Positions 45,242-55,113 of a DNA stretch of 64,000 nt are shown here, piece after piece. The position numbers were made by a program, and so were the translations under genes. The DNA lies in assembly GCA_024402535.1 (NCBI GenBank), contig JAKSTN010000011.1, forward strand, positions 1-64,000, written 5' to 3'. Below the pieces are notes generated by a model. That model had not been told where the DNA came from, searched no databases, and worked only from the letters and a program-made list of their open reading frames with translations. The first letter of the stretch is position 1; each line of letters opens with the position of its first letter. The stretch is from Treponema sp. Its GTDB lineage: Bacteria > Spirochaetota > Spirochaetia > Treponematales > Treponemataceae.

Positions 45242-46705
45242 ATGATTGAACTTTTATCACCAGCAGGAAATGTGGAAAAACTTTCCTACGCCTATGCTTA
45301 CGGTGCAGACGCCGCTTACATTGGTTTGAAAAAATTTTCTCTACGCGTAAAAGCAGATAATTTTTATGATGATGAATATAAAAAAGTCATCGAACTGAAG
45401 AAAAAATATCCTGATAAAAAACTTCACTGTGCTCTGAACATTTCTTTCCATAATAAAGATATTGAAAACCTTAAGGCAAATATTGATTATTTCAAACAGT
45501 ATCCTATTGATGCATTTATCGTTCAGGATATTGGCGTTGTTCCGCTTCTTCAGAAAGAATTTCCAAATGCCCAGCTTCACGTTTCTACTCAGGCTTCCTG
45601 CATTAACTATGAAGCTGTAAAAATGTACAAGGCTATGGGATTTTCCCGTGTTGTTCTTGGACGTGAAGCAAGCCTTCAGGAAATCCGTGAAATAAAAGAC
45701 GCCGTTCCGGACATGGAACTGGAAGCTTTCTGTCACGGCGCTATGTGTATTGCTTACGCCGGCCGCTGCCTTATGAGCGCATATTTGACCGGCCGTTCGG
45801 CACAGGCTGGACTTTGTTCCCACACCTGTCGCTGGGAATATGACCTTCTTTCGAAACCTGAAGGCGCCAAAGAACTTGCAGAAAGCGGAAGACTTTTCCT
45901 TCGTGAACATGAACGCCCTGAAGATCTTTTCCCTGTGTTTGAAGGCGAAGATTTTACAGCAATCCTTTCTTCAAAAGACATCCGCATGATTGAACATCTG
46001 AAAGATATGAGAGATGCGGGGCTTGATTCCTTAAAGATTGAAGGCCGCATGAAGTCTGTTTATTACGTTGCACTTGTAACCCGTGCTTACAGAAAAGCTC
46101 TGGATGCACTGGAAGGAAAAATTACAGAAGCAGAAGCAGGTCCATTTATTGAAGAACTGGAAAATGTTGCTCACCGCGAAAGTACAACAGGTTTTTATTA
46201 CAGCCGTGTTGATGCAGATAAAACCTGTATCGGTGCTTCAGACAGTAAATATATTCTTACAGCCCAGGTAGGGAATGAACTTAAAGACGAAAAATTTGAT
46301 GAGGTTTTGAACCTGGCAGGGGAGACTTACGGTGCCTTTAAAAAGGAACTTGATGAAATGCATCCTCAAGCGAGAGAGGCCCGTCTTAAAGACCTGGAAA
46401 TCCATACAGACCGCCGGGTTGTACCTCTTGAAAAGAAAGAAGGCTGGCGACTTTATGAATGTACAGCTGTAAATAAATTTTCAACAGATATGGAAATTGA
46501 ATTTGTTTCTCCTGATTTTGTTTATAAAAAGGCAAAACCTGGAGACTGGCAGCTTGTAAGCCCTGAAAACGGATGTCTTTTGAACTGGGTTTGTGACAGT
46601 CATCCTTGTCTTATTTACACAAATATTGAGCTTCCAGAAAGTACACTAGTTCGTATAGAAGACCCTGAATATACCCCTGGAATTATCCGTGATAAGGGAA
46701 GGTAA
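45242..46705 (+). CDS. Peptidase U32 family protein (tRNA/rRNA hydroxylation type)
   Basis: 487 residues. A TIM-barrel start (LLSPAGNVEKLSYAYAYGADAAYIG) and the U32 signature ELEAFCHGAMCIAYAGRCLMSAYLTGRSAQAGLCSHTCRW with its cluster of cysteines are present. Family members TrhP and RlhA in E. coli hydroxylate tRNA or 23S rRNA and use prephenate-derived chemistry; the annotated peptidase activity is doubtful. Starts 20 bp after the hydrolase-like gene on the same strand, so it may be co-transcribed. Confidence 0.9.
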   Translation: MIELLSPAGNVEKLSYAYAYGADAAYIGLKKFSLRVKADNFYDDEYKKVIELKKKYPDKKLHCALNISFHNKDIENLKANIDYFKQYPIDAFIVQDIGVVPLLQKEFPNAQLHVSTQASCINYEAVKMYKAMGFSRVVLGREASLQEIREIKDAVPDMELEAFCHGAMCIAYAGRCLMSAYLTGRSAQAGLCSHTCRWEYDLLSKPEGAKELAESGRLFLREHERPEDLFPVFEGEDFTAILSSKDIRMIEHLKDMRDAGLDSLKIEGRMKSVYYVALVTRAYRKALDALEGKITEAEAGPFIEELENVAHRESTTGFYYSRVDADKTCIGASDSKYILTAQVGNELKDEKFDEVLNLAGETYGAFKKELDEMHPQAREARLKDLEIHTDRRVVPLEKKEGWRLYECTAVNKFSTDMEIEFVSPDFVYKKAKPGDWQLVSPENGCLLNWVCDSHPCLIYTNIELPESTLVRIEDPEYTPGIIRDKGR

Positions 46706-46764
46706 AGTTTTTTTTGTACGTTACCGATAATCTAATGAAATAGAATTTCGGTAAAGGGGAAAAA

Positions 46765-49218
46765 TTGAACTCGGGACAGAAAATAGCTGTCAGTCTTCTT
46801 GTTAGTGTTGCACTTTTTGTCGGTTTTGTTTTTTCAGTTTATACATCGGTTTTTAATCAGATTGAAACCCGTTTTTATGAACCTGAATTAATTAACCGTG
46901 AAAGGGTAAAACTTTCCAAGGCATCAGACTACGCCAATTCATACATTCAGAATCTTCTCGATAAAACAGCTTCTTATGCGGCTACAGATGTTGCATTAAG
47001 TTTTCTTTCTCAGACTCCAACTGAAGCCGAAGTAACAGAGCGGGTAAGACTTAGCGGTGAACTTTTTGTAGAACTTCCGGCTCTGGATGGAATCCGCTTC
47101 CTTGATAAAAACGGCCGTAATCTTCATTACAGTTCATATTCTGCTGATATCGTAAAGCAGCAGGGAACTACTAAAGTCTATAAAAATTATCCTGATATTG
47201 CTCAGATTCCTGGAGAAAGTGATTTTTCACTGGTTGCCATTGAAGAGACAGAAAAAATCCCAGGTTATAAGCTGAGTTATAATAAGGTTAAAGGCTTATT
47301 AAATATTTCAGTTCCTGTTTTTGATAGATTCCAGATTTATCGCGGTAATTTTGTTTTCTATTGTAAAATGTCAGATCTGGAAAGGCGACTTATAAAAGAA
47401 GGTTTTGTTTCACTTGGGGATTCAGTAAACTTTTTTATAAGGGAAGACGGATTAAGTGCAGGTCTTGTTACGGGACTTCCAAATGTTGGAGCTACGCTTT
47501 TTGAATCTCCGGTTCTTGATGCATGGACAAATAAGACAGAAGGTCCGGAAAAAGTTCTTCAGGGTGAGAACAATCAGGTATGGATGTCTCTTTCTGATTA
47601 TTCCGGTGAATTCCTTTCTTTTGCTGGAATTTACTCAGGTGATTTTTTTGAACTTCCAGAAACTGCCAGAATACTTATTCTGGTTTGTGTATTTATAACT
47701 TTGTTCCTTATCGTATTCCTGTTATTTAGCTTCAAGATTGATGATATGGTAATGATTCGTTCCCGTATCAAGAAAATTCAGTTTGCGTTTATTGCAGAAT
47801 ATCTTGAAAATAAAGAAGCTGTAGACTGGAATCAGGTTTCGCGCCAGATTGAAGGCCGAAAAGAAGATCTTTTCCGTGATGTTAAGAAAAGTCTTGGTAG
47901 AAAAGGGCGCAAACATGAAAATCAGGTTGATGCTCTTTTAAATAAAAGCTGGGATGAAATTCTTTCTGCAATTGGAACTCGGCAGAATTATGAAAATCAG
48001 ATTGCAATGAACCGTGACACTTCTGCAGAACTGAAAAAGATGCTGGAAGAAGTTCTCAGTAAGTCTGAAATTAAAGTTAAGACGATTGCAGCCCCTGCAG
48101 CTCCGGCAAGTACAGAACCAAAAGTTGAAAAGAAAGCAGGACCAGTTGCTGCGCCGATAGAGCCGTTAGACGAAGTTGAAGAGATTGAAGATATCGAAGC
48201 AGCCGAGACTTTGGACGAAGTCGAATCATTAGATGAGGTTGAGGCACTTGAAGAAATCAGTGACGCAGAATCCGTAGAAGAATTGGACGAAGTTGAGGAA
48301 ATCGAAGAAATCGGCGACGCAGAAGAAGTTCTCGATGCTCCAGCAGCGGAAGCTGTAGAAGAGTTAGATGATGTTGAGGAAGTGCTCGCCGAAGTTGAAG
48401 AGGTAACAGAAGCTGAAGAACTACTTGAAGATGCAGAGCCGGTTGAAGAATTGGACGAAGTTGAATCATTAGATGAGGTTGAGGCACTTGAAGAAATCAG
48501 CGACGCAGAATCCGTAGAAGAATTGGACGAAGTCGAATCATTAGATGAGGTTGAGGCACTTGATGCTCCAGCAGCGGAAGCTGCGACTTCAATAATTTCC
48601 ACTAAGCAAACGGACGATAGTCCGTATGAAATCGAAGCTCTTGATGATGTCGAAGAGATTGATGCTCCAGCAGCAGAAGTTGAAGACGCTGTTGAAGAAG
48701 TTCTGGATGCTGATGATTTCCTTAACGATGCAGAACCTGAACCGAGTCAGGATTCAAATGTTTCTTCTGCCGAACTTGATGAAATCGAAAGACTGGCTGA
48801 AGGTTCTACAATCCGAGAAGTTTTCTTTACAGAAAAGAACTCGTCATTCTCAACCGAAGAAGAGTTTGCTACAGTTGAAAATGTTTTTGCAGAAGAACTG
48901 CACTTTGGCGAAAGTTACATAAAAGATATTCACTTTGCCCAGGATTCTGAGCTTGAAGCTACAGTTTCTTTTGATCTTTCTGATCCTGAATTCGGAAATG
49001 ATGAGGAATTAATTCCAGTGGAAGAAACACGTAATTTCTATTCCATGGCAGAATTTGGCGCAAATAATAACAATGTTTCAGATTTAATCAGTGATGAAGA
49101 TGCTGAAAAAACAATTGTAGAAAAAAACGGCGTCTTCTCAATTTCAGAAAATCTTACAATCCCACGTACAGGACTGGATAAGGATTTCAAAAAACTTGTA
49201 GACGCCGTTCTTAGATAA
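46765..49218 (+). CDS. Two-TM protein with long acidic repeat region
   Basis: 817 residues, TTG start with GGGG at good distance (46755-46760 region). An N-terminal membrane helix (~8-28), an extracytoplasmic domain (~30-300, possibly Cache-like) and a second helix (~302-325) are followed by a cytoplasmic region. Residues ~465-640 are built from EELDEVESLDEVEALEEISDAE-type units, almost free of positive charge. After that come a non-repetitive acidic tail and a conserved-looking end (ENLTIPRTGLDKDFKKLV). No HAMP, kinase or methyl-accepting motif was found. Resembles a sensor or scaffold; function unknown. Confidence 0.75.
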   Translation: MNSGQKIAVSLLVSVALFVGFVFSVYTSVFNQIETRFYEPELINRERVKLSKASDYANSYIQNLLDKTASYAATDVALSFLSQTPTEAEVTERVRLSGELFVELPALDGIRFLDKNGRNLHYSSYSADIVKQQGTTKVYKNYPDIAQIPGESDFSLVAIEETEKIPGYKLSYNKVKGLLNISVPVFDRFQIYRGNFVFYCKMSDLERRLIKEGFVSLGDSVNFFIREDGLSAGLVTGLPNVGATLFESPVLDAWTNKTEGPEKVLQGENNQVWMSLSDYSGEFLSFAGIYSGDFFELPETARILILVCVFITLFLIVFLLFSFKIDDMVMIRSRIKKIQFAFIAEYLENKEAVDWNQVSRQIEGRKEDLFRDVKKSLGRKGRKHENQVDALLNKSWDEILSAIGTRQNYENQIAMNRDTSAELKKMLEEVLSKSEIKVKTIAAPAAPASTEPKVEKKAGPVAAPIEPLDEVEEIEDIEAAETLDEVESLDEVEALEEISDAESVEELDEVEEIEEIGDAEEVLDAPAAEAVEELDDVEEVLAEVEEVTEAEELLEDAEPVEELDEVESLDEVEALEEISDAESVEELDEVESLDEVEALDAPAAEAATSIISTKQTDDSPYEIEALDDVEEIDAPAAEVEDAVEEVLDADDFLNDAEPEPSQDSNVSSAELDEIERLAEGSTIREVFFTEKNSSFSTEEEFATVENVFAEELHFGESYIKDIHFAQDSELEATVSFDLSDPEFGNDEELIPVEETRNFYSMAEFGANNNNVSDLISDEDAEKTIVEKNGVFSISENLTIPRTGLDKDFKKLVDAVLR
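48211..48600 (+). repeat. Tandem near-identical coding repeats in the acidic protein
   Basis: A unit of ~85 bp starting TTGGACGAAG at 48211 recurs at 48451 with only a few mismatches, and partly again at 48523 (72 bp later). Copies are 240 and 72 bp apart, both multiples of three, so length changes would keep the frame. A shorter GATGCTCCAGCAGCGGAAG unit recurs at ~48335, ~48562 and ~48661. Confidence 0.85.
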
Positions 49219-49235
49219 TCAATATAAGCTTGATT

Positions 49236-50798
49236 TTAGTTTGTGTCAGAAAGTGAAGACTGCATCAACTGAACAAACATGTAAATCTTCTTGTAAATTT
49301 CTACACCAAATTTCAAAAGCGGTTTATCGCTGAAGTGTTCCAGTTCCTTCCAGTTCTGAATGAGAACATGTTTAGGTTTCTGTTCGTCTTCAATAACTTG
49401 TTTTAAAAGTTTCCCGATAGCAATAAGGTCCTGTGTACTGGTAATAAGAAAACCTTTTGCAGTGTCATTGGCATCGTTTACAAGGCGGTTAATGATATTT
49501 TCTGCCCCAGGGTCATGTGCAATTTTTGGAAGCAATGTCTTGATTTTCATTCCGATTGCACCTTCTTCCGAAAGCGATTTGTCAAATTCAGTAATCTGAT
49601 CAGAAATCTGAAGAAGTTCCTGATATCCGTTTGAAATAGGAGCGGAAAGGGTAGCGTCCCACTGACCACGGATAACAACAATATCAGTATACTCACGGAC
49701 ATCTGTTTTTACAAAATTTATAATAAATTCTTTCAGATAGTTAACACCATCACAGTATTCGTAAGTGTTCAATTCTTTCTTTTCAAGTGTTCCATTGAAA
49801 CTGTTTACGTAATGGCTCAGCTGGTCGATTGTCGTTTTTCCGAAAATCTTCATACAGAAATCATTTTCTTTTGAAGCTTTCTGCTCGCTTTCGATTTTAG
49901 AAATAGTGGTATCGACTTCTTCATGGATTTTATCAATATAGACATCCAGAATTGTTTCGTTATGTGAAGCAACTGTAGGCATGAATTCTGGTTTTTGAAG
50001 AATAAGGCGTGCAATGTATTCAAATGCATGTGATGACTGGATTGATTTTAATCTCTGAATAATTTTTCTCCATGTTCCGGCAGAAATAAGTTCTCCGCCT
50101 TTCATTTCTTTCAGCATTTCAAAGAAATCATCCCATGCAATCCCATCTGGAATTGAGTAAATGATTGTCATAAGATCTTGAAGTTCATCAACTACATATT
50201 CAGCATTGATTTTGTCAAAAACAGGAGCTGATGCAAAATTTCCTTCCTGAAGGGAAGAAGAGAATTTCTTTAACATGAAATAAAAATCGAAAGAAACAAA
50301 ATCGTTGAAAGCCACATAAGCCCTGTAACAGTTTTCGATTTTTGTAGCGCGTTCTGAATCAAATTCGGCACTGAATGCATCAAGGTCTGATTCAATCTGT
50401 GCTTTGATTTTTGAAAGAGGTAGTTTTCTCGACATTTCCTGGATTTTCTGTTCATTAAGATGGTCAAGAAGGTTCAGCTGGTTTTCTGATAAAAAGTAAT
50501 TTATGATTTTTGACTTAACTGCATTTTTGTTGGGTATTCCACGAAGAAAATTCTGGGCGGAAAAAATAAGTTTATATACATCATAGAACAGCTTCGGAAA
50601 AGTGGGCATCATTTCGCCGGTCTGAACTTTATAGAAAGAATGGTACTTTGTTCTTGATAAATCTTTTGCTATAGCCTTGAGCTTTCGTCTTTTTTCAGCT
50701 TCAGGTGAATGAGAGTTAAAAAGTGTATCCAGTATGTTTTGGAGAAATCCACCGTTTTTCTTCGCACTTGGGCTAGAATCTTTTTTATTTAAATCCAT
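49236..50798 (-). CDS. Uncharacterised 520-residue protein, probably treponeme-restricted
   Basis: No recognised family. N-terminal residues 1-30 are polar (KKDSSPSAKKNGG); the rest is predominantly helical and charged, with no signal peptide or membrane helix. It is weakly similar in character, not demonstrably in sequence, to the 655-residue protein at 2.2-4.2 kb. It converges with the acidic-repeat gene (17-bp gap) and diverges from the his genes. Length and codon use are those of a normal gene. Confidence 0.75.
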   Translation of the reverse strand: MDLNKKDSSPSAKKNGGFLQNILDTLFNSHSPEAEKRRKLKAIAKDLSRTKYHSFYKVQTGEMMPTFPKLFYDVYKLIFSAQNFLRGIPNKNAVKSKIINYFLSENQLNLLDHLNEQKIQEMSRKLPLSKIKAQIESDLDAFSAEFDSERATKIENCYRAYVAFNDFVSFDFYFMLKKFSSSLQEGNFASAPVFDKINAEYVVDELQDLMTIIYSIPDGIAWDDFFEMLKEMKGGELISAGTWRKIIQRLKSIQSSHAFEYIARLILQKPEFMPTVASHNETILDVYIDKIHEEVDTTISKIESEQKASKENDFCMKIFGKTTIDQLSHYVNSFNGTLEKKELNTYEYCDGVNYLKEFIINFVKTDVREYTDIVVIRGQWDATLSAPISNGYQELLQISDQITEFDKSLSEEGAIGMKIKTLLPKIAHDPGAENIINRLVNDANDTAKGFLITSTQDLIAIGKLLKQVIEDEQKPKHVLIQNWKELEHFSDKPLLKFGVEIYKKIYMFVQLMQSSLSDTN

Positions 50799-50885
50799 AT
50801 TAATATTAATTATATCAAAAATCCTTATATAGTAAAGAATCGCTTTATTTGAAATGATGCTTTGTTTTTGGTAAAATGAAACATT

Positions 50886-52178
50886 ATGGTAATTGCTTCA
50901 ATTGATTTGAAAAACGGACATGTCGTTCAGCTTAAAAACGGCAAAGAACTGGTTCTGCAGCGCGATGACGCTGACAATCTTATTTCAGAATTCAACAAGT
51001 ACGGTGAAGTTGCTGTAATCGACCTGGATGCAGCTCTTGGAAACCTGGATGAAAAGGGCAACACCGTTAATACTCCGCTTTTAAAATCACTTCTCCATCA
51101 TGGAAACGTTCGTACTGGCGGCGGCATTAAAACCGTAAAACGCGCAAAAGAATTGATTTCCCTGGGAGCAGAAAAAGTAATTATCGGCTCTATGGCCTGG
51201 AAAACAAATCCACAGCCTGGTGAATCAGTGATGAATGAAGAATTTCTTGAAGAACTGGTTCAGGCAGTAGGGAAAGACCGTGTTATCATCAGTGTTGATG
51301 CAATCAACGGAAAAATTGCAGTAAAAGGCTGGACAGAAAGCCTTGAAATTCCACTGGTAGAAGGCGCAAAACAGGCAGAAAAATACTGTTCTGAAATGCT
51401 TTTCACCTGTGTAGAAAAAGAAGGTTGCATGCAGGGCACAAACATGGATTATGTAAAAGCCCTCCGTGAAGCTGTAAGCTGCCGTGTAGTTGCTGCAGGC
51501 GGCGTTTCAAGTGTAGAAGAAATCGCAGCCCTGGAAAAAATCCATTGTGATGTTCAGCTGGGAATGGCACTTTATACAGGTAAAGTAAGCCTGAAAGATG
51601 CCTTCATTGCCTGTCTGGACTTTAATAAAGTTCCACTTATTCCGGTTATCGCTCAGAGCGTCAACGGTCAGGTTCTTATGGAAGGCTATGCAAATGCAGA
51701 AGCTTTTGAAAAAACTTTTGATACAGGCAAACTTACTTTCTTCAGCCGTGCCCACCAGAAACTCTGGACAAAAGGCGAAACCAGCGGAAACTTCCTGGAA
51801 GTTGTAAAACTCCGTGCAGACTGTGACCGCGATACAGTACTGGCAACCGTAAAACCACACGGACCTGCCTGTCATACAGGAAGCTGGACCTGCTTCGGAA
51901 GTGATCCTATGGAAGCTTCAAGCATGGGCCGTCTTTACGATGTTATTGCTGACCGTTTTGCAAATCCAAAACCAGGCAGCTACACAGCAACGCTGAACGA
52001 CAAACGTGTTCGTGAAAAGGTTGAAGAAGAAGCTGAAGAACTCTGCGAAGCCGAAGGAAAGGATGAAGTTATCTGGGAAGCAGCAGACCTTATGTATTTT
52101 GTAAACGTTCTCCTGTACAAAGAAGGTGTAACCTGGCAGGAAGTTTACGACGAACTGGATAAAAGACACAAAAAATAA
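50886..52178 (+). CDS. HisA-HisI-HisE fusion, histidine biosynthesis
   Basis: 430 residues. The N-terminal ~225 residues form a (beta/alpha)8 barrel of the HisA/HisF type (ASIDLKNGHVVQL, VRTGGGIKTV, IISVDAINGKIAVKGWTES, MQGTN); details fit HisA better than HisF. The PRA-cyclohydrolase HisI follows (~240-345; MEGYANAEAFEKT, LWTKGETSGN, DCDRDT, ACHTGSWTCFG), then HisE pyrophosphohydrolase (~350-430; KVEEEAEELCEAEGKDEVIWEAADLMYF). One chain would thus cover three consecutive reactions. In the barrel the TDIxRDG motif reads TCVEKEG, so isomerase residues are divergent. hisD follows 10 bp later. Confidence 0.9.
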   Translation: MVIASIDLKNGHVVQLKNGKELVLQRDDADNLISEFNKYGEVAVIDLDAALGNLDEKGNTVNTPLLKSLLHHGNVRTGGGIKTVKRAKELISLGAEKVIIGSMAWKTNPQPGESVMNEEFLEELVQAVGKDRVIISVDAINGKIAVKGWTESLEIPLVEGAKQAEKYCSEMLFTCVEKEGCMQGTNMDYVKALREAVSCRVVAAGGVSSVEEIAALEKIHCDVQLGMALYTGKVSLKDAFIACLDFNKVPLIPVIAQSVNGQVLMEGYANAEAFEKTFDTGKLTFFSRAHQKLWTKGETSGNFLEVVKLRADCDRDTVLATVKPHGPACHTGSWTCFGSDPMEASSMGRLYDVIADRFANPKPGSYTATLNDKRVREKVEEEAEELCEAEGKDEVIWEAADLMYFVNVLLYKEGVTWQEVYDELDKRHKK

Positions 52179-52188
52179 AGGTATATTC

Positions 52189-53553
52189 ATGATAAAGATT
52201 GAAAAATACAGCGAAGTTAGTGAAGATTTTTTCAAAGGCCGTGCTTTTGGAGATTCCAATGAAGTAGTAAAAGCTGTACTGGATGAAGTACAGAAAAAAG
52301 GCGATGCAGCTCTCCGTGTTTACGGAACAAAATTTGATGTTTCTGCACCTGCAACTTTTGAAATTCCACAGGAAGAATTAAAGTCTGCAGCAGAAAAACT
52401 GCGCGCCAAAAATCCTGATGTTTATAACGCCATCATGTATTCACATGACATGGCCCTGCGTTTTGCAAAAGAACAGAGAAAATCTTTCAAGGATTTTGAA
52501 ATTGAACTGGAACCTGGAGTTTTCACAGGACAGAAAACTATTCCTGTTGAAAGAGCCGGCTGTTATGTTCCGGCAGGACGTTTCCCTCTGGTTTCAACTG
52601 TTGTAATGGCAGTAACACCTGCAAAAGCCGCAGGTGTTGAAGAAATCATTATGTGTACACCTCCTCGTATTCACCCTGATGACAGAGCCGCTGCCGATAA
52701 AGCCGGTAAAGGTTCTTCGGGAAATGCATTCACTGGCGGAAAGCCTTATGCTGACGAAGGCATTATGGCTGCCGCTTATATCTGCGGAGTTGACCACGTG
52801 TATGCTGTAGGCGGCAGCCAGGCTATTGGTGCCATGGCTTACGGAACAGAAACAATTCCTAAGGTTGATGTAATTGTTGGACCAGGAAATAAATTCGTAG
52901 CTTCGGCTAAGAAAGAAGTTTATGGAACTGTTGGAATCGACATGATTGCAGGTCCTACAGAAGTTCTGGTTATTGCAGATGATTCAGCTAATCCTGCATG
53001 GGTTGCCGCTGACCTTCTGGCTCAGGCAGAACACGACGTTGTTGCTCAGCCTGTTCTGGTTACTCCAAGTGAAAAACTGGCAAACAAAGTTTCTGCCGAA
53101 ATCGAAAAACAGATTGAAACTTTGACAACAAAAGATACAGCCCGTCAGAGTGTTGATAACTACGGAAAAATCATTATCGTAGAAAGCCTGGATCAGGCTG
53201 TGGAAGCTGCAAACCGCAAGGCTCCAGAACACCTGGAACTGGCAATGGAAGACGGCAAGGTTCGCGACAAAATTGCAAAAGCTGTACGCAATTACGGTTC
53301 ACTTTTCATCGGTCACTGTTCAGCAGAAGTATTCGGAGACTATTCTGCCGGTCTGAACCACACACTGCCAACAAGCGGAAGCGCCCGTTTCACAGGCGGT
53401 CTTTCAGTTCGTATGTTCCTTAAGACTGTAACTACTTTACGCGCCGTTGAAGGCAGTTCAGGTATGACAAAAAGCGCTGTTGCCGCAGGTTACCTTGGCG
53501 ATGCTGAAGGGCTTGCCGGACATGCCGCAGCAGCCCGTATTCGTATCAAATAA
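52189..53553 (+). CDS. hisD: Histidinol dehydrogenase
   Basis: 454 residues; NAD-dependent, zinc-requiring oxidation of L-histidinol to histidine. Signatures: VERAGCYVPAGRFPLVSTVVMA, VGGSQAIGAMAYGTETIPKVDVIVGPGNKFVASAKKEV, AGPTEVLVIAD, QAEHDVVAQ, and SAEVFGDYSAGLNHTLPTSG. An extra loop near residues 165-185 (DRAAADKAGKGSSGNAFTGG) interrupts the region where most HisD proteins are shorter. Downstream of the HisAIE fusion, forming a short his operon. Confidence 0.96.
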   Translation: MIKIEKYSEVSEDFFKGRAFGDSNEVVKAVLDEVQKKGDAALRVYGTKFDVSAPATFEIPQEELKSAAEKLRAKNPDVYNAIMYSHDMALRFAKEQRKSFKDFEIELEPGVFTGQKTIPVERAGCYVPAGRFPLVSTVVMAVTPAKAAGVEEIIMCTPPRIHPDDRAAADKAGKGSSGNAFTGGKPYADEGIMAAAYICGVDHVYAVGGSQAIGAMAYGTETIPKVDVIVGPGNKFVASAKKEVYGTVGIDMIAGPTEVLVIADDSANPAWVAADLLAQAEHDVVAQPVLVTPSEKLANKVSAEIEKQIETLTTKDTARQSVDNYGKIIIVESLDQAVEAANRKAPEHLELAMEDGKVRDKIAKAVRNYGSLFIGHCSAEVFGDYSAGLNHTLPTSGSARFTGGLSVRMFLKTVTTLRAVEGSSGMTKSAVAAGYLGDAEGLAGHAAAARIRIK

Positions 53554-53571
53554 TTTTTGTGGGGATTCAGA

Positions 53572-54135
53572 ATGATTTTACCTATTGTAAAACTTGGTGA
53601 AGATATTTTAAGACAGAAGGCACAGCCTGTTCCTGAAGTAACTGATGAAATCAGAAAACTTGCAGAAGACATGTTTGAAACTATGGATGCTGCTGACGGG
53701 GTTGGTCTTGCCGCTCCTCAGATCGGTCTTCCGCTGCGTATGTTTGTTTTAATGGCAGACGATGATGTACGCCGTGTTTTCATCAACCCTCAGATCATTG
53801 CAACTTCTGAAGAAGTGGGGGATTACGATGAAGGCTGTTTAAGTCTTCCAAAAATCTATGAAACCATCAGTCGTCCAGTACGCGTAACCTGTCAGGCGCT
53901 GAATGAAAAAGGTAAACCTTTTACTGTTGAAGCTGACGGTCTTTTAGCCCGTATCATCCAGCATGAATATGACCACCTGGACGGAATCGTATTCATTGAC
54001 CGCGGTGACCCTGACTTTGCAAAGAAAACTGAAGAGCAGATGAAAAAGCGTGCAGAAAGAGCCGCTCAGAAAGCTGCTGAAAAAGAAAGAAAGGCTGCAA
54101 AAATCGCAGCTAAACTTGCTGCAAAAGGTAAATAA
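53572..54135 (+). CDS. def: Peptide deformylase
   Basis: 187 residues from the ATG at 53572 with GGGGA before it; an upstream in-frame start (53557) only adds MWGFR. Metal and active-site motifs GVGLAAPQIG, EGCLSLP and QHEYDHLDG are intact, so it should remove the formyl group from nascent proteins. The C-terminal ~30 residues are an Ala/Lys/Glu-rich tail (KKRAERAAQKAAEKERKAAK) not needed for catalysis and possibly ribosome- or RNA-binding. Its stop overlaps the fmt start, pairing formylation and deformylation. Confidence 0.96.
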   Translation: MILPIVKLGEDILRQKAQPVPEVTDEIRKLAEDMFETMDAADGVGLAAPQIGLPLRMFVLMADDDVRRVFINPQIIATSEEVGDYDEGCLSLPKIYETISRPVRVTCQALNEKGKPFTVEADGLLARIIQHEYDHLDGIVFIDRGDPDFAKKTEEQMKKRAERAAQKAAEKERKAAKIAAKLAAKGK

Positions 54136-55085
54136 TGAAAGTTCTGTATGCAGGCAGTCCTGAAGCTGCCGCTGTAACATTAAAGCTTCTCCTGGAAAAT
54201 CAGAATTCTTCCGGCTATGAAATTGCAGGTGTATTAACAAATCCTCCTGCAACTCAGGGCCGTCATAAAGACCTTATTCCGACTCCGGTAGAGGTTCTGG
54301 CAAAAGAAAATAATATTCCCGTTTTCACACCTGAACATCTGGATGCTGAATGCCGTTCCATGATTGAACCTTTGGGCTGTGACCTTCTGGTAAGTTTTGC
54401 TTACGGTCACATTTTTGGACCAAAGTTCCTTGCCATGTTCAAGATGGGCGGAATAAACCTGCATCCTTCACTTTTACCAAAATACCGCGGCTGTACACCT
54501 ATTCCTGCCGCAATTCTGAATCAGGATGAAAAAACTGCCGTTACCGTTCAGGGCCTGGCTCTGAAAATGGATGAAGGTAATATTTTAGGGCAGGAAGTTC
54601 TTTCCCTTGATGGAACTGAAACCAGCGGTGCATTGCTTCTTAAAGCAGCAGAAATTGGAGCTGGAATTATTTCGGGGCTTTTGAAAGAAGCTGCAGAAAA
54701 GGGAAGCCTTCCGGAAGGAACTCCTCAGAAAGGAGAAGCCTCTTATACAGGCATCATTACAAAAGCAGACGGCCAGATTGACTGGAACAAATCTGCAGAT
54801 GAAATTGGTGCTCAGCTCAGGGCTTATACTCCTGAACCTGGCATCTGGTGTGCCGACGGAAATGAAACTCTGAAGATTATCGAAGCACTTCCAAAGGCAG
54901 ATGATGAACAGTCAGCTTCGCTTCCGGCAGGCAAAGTAATAAGATTTTCAAAACCTGAAGGCATTTTCATTAAATGTGGAAAAGGACAGCTTTGTGTCAC
55001 TGTTTTACAGAAACAGGGAAAGAAAGCTATGGGATATAAAGATTTTATGAACGGCAGCCGGGATTTTATAGGCAAGCAGTTATAA
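54135..55085 (+). CDS. fmt: Methionyl-tRNA formyltransferase
   Basis: 316 residues; uses 10-formyl-tetrahydrofolate to formylate initiator Met-tRNA. Motifs: NPPATQGRHKDLIPTPVEVLA, GGINLHPSLLPKYRGCTPIP (SLLPKYRG with the catalytic region), QGLALKMDEGNILGQE and a C-terminal OB-like domain (IIEALPKAD...GKVIRFSKPEGIFIKCGKG). Start overlaps the def stop by one base (TAATG), so the two are coupled. Length is typical. Confidence 0.96.
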   Translation: MKVLYAGSPEAAAVTLKLLLENQNSSGYEIAGVLTNPPATQGRHKDLIPTPVEVLAKENNIPVFTPEHLDAECRSMIEPLGCDLLVSFAYGHIFGPKFLAMFKMGGINLHPSLLPKYRGCTPIPAAILNQDEKTAVTVQGLALKMDEGNILGQEVLSLDGTETSGALLLKAAEIGAGIISGLLKEAAEKGSLPEGTPQKGEASYTGIITKADGQIDWNKSADEIGAQLRAYTPEPGIWCADGNETLKIIEALPKADDEQSASLPAGKVIRFSKPEGIFIKCGKGQLCVTVLQKQGKKAMGYKDFMNGSRDFIGKQL

Positions 55086-55113
55086 TAAAAAGGTAAAAAT
55101 TAAGAGGAAATAT

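Noticed and set aside
47997-48602. Long Ser/Thr-rich open frame on the minus strand
   Set aside because: It is the antisense shadow of the acidic repeat region (GAA/GAT codons read as Ser/Ala codons backwards); composition and position explain it fully.
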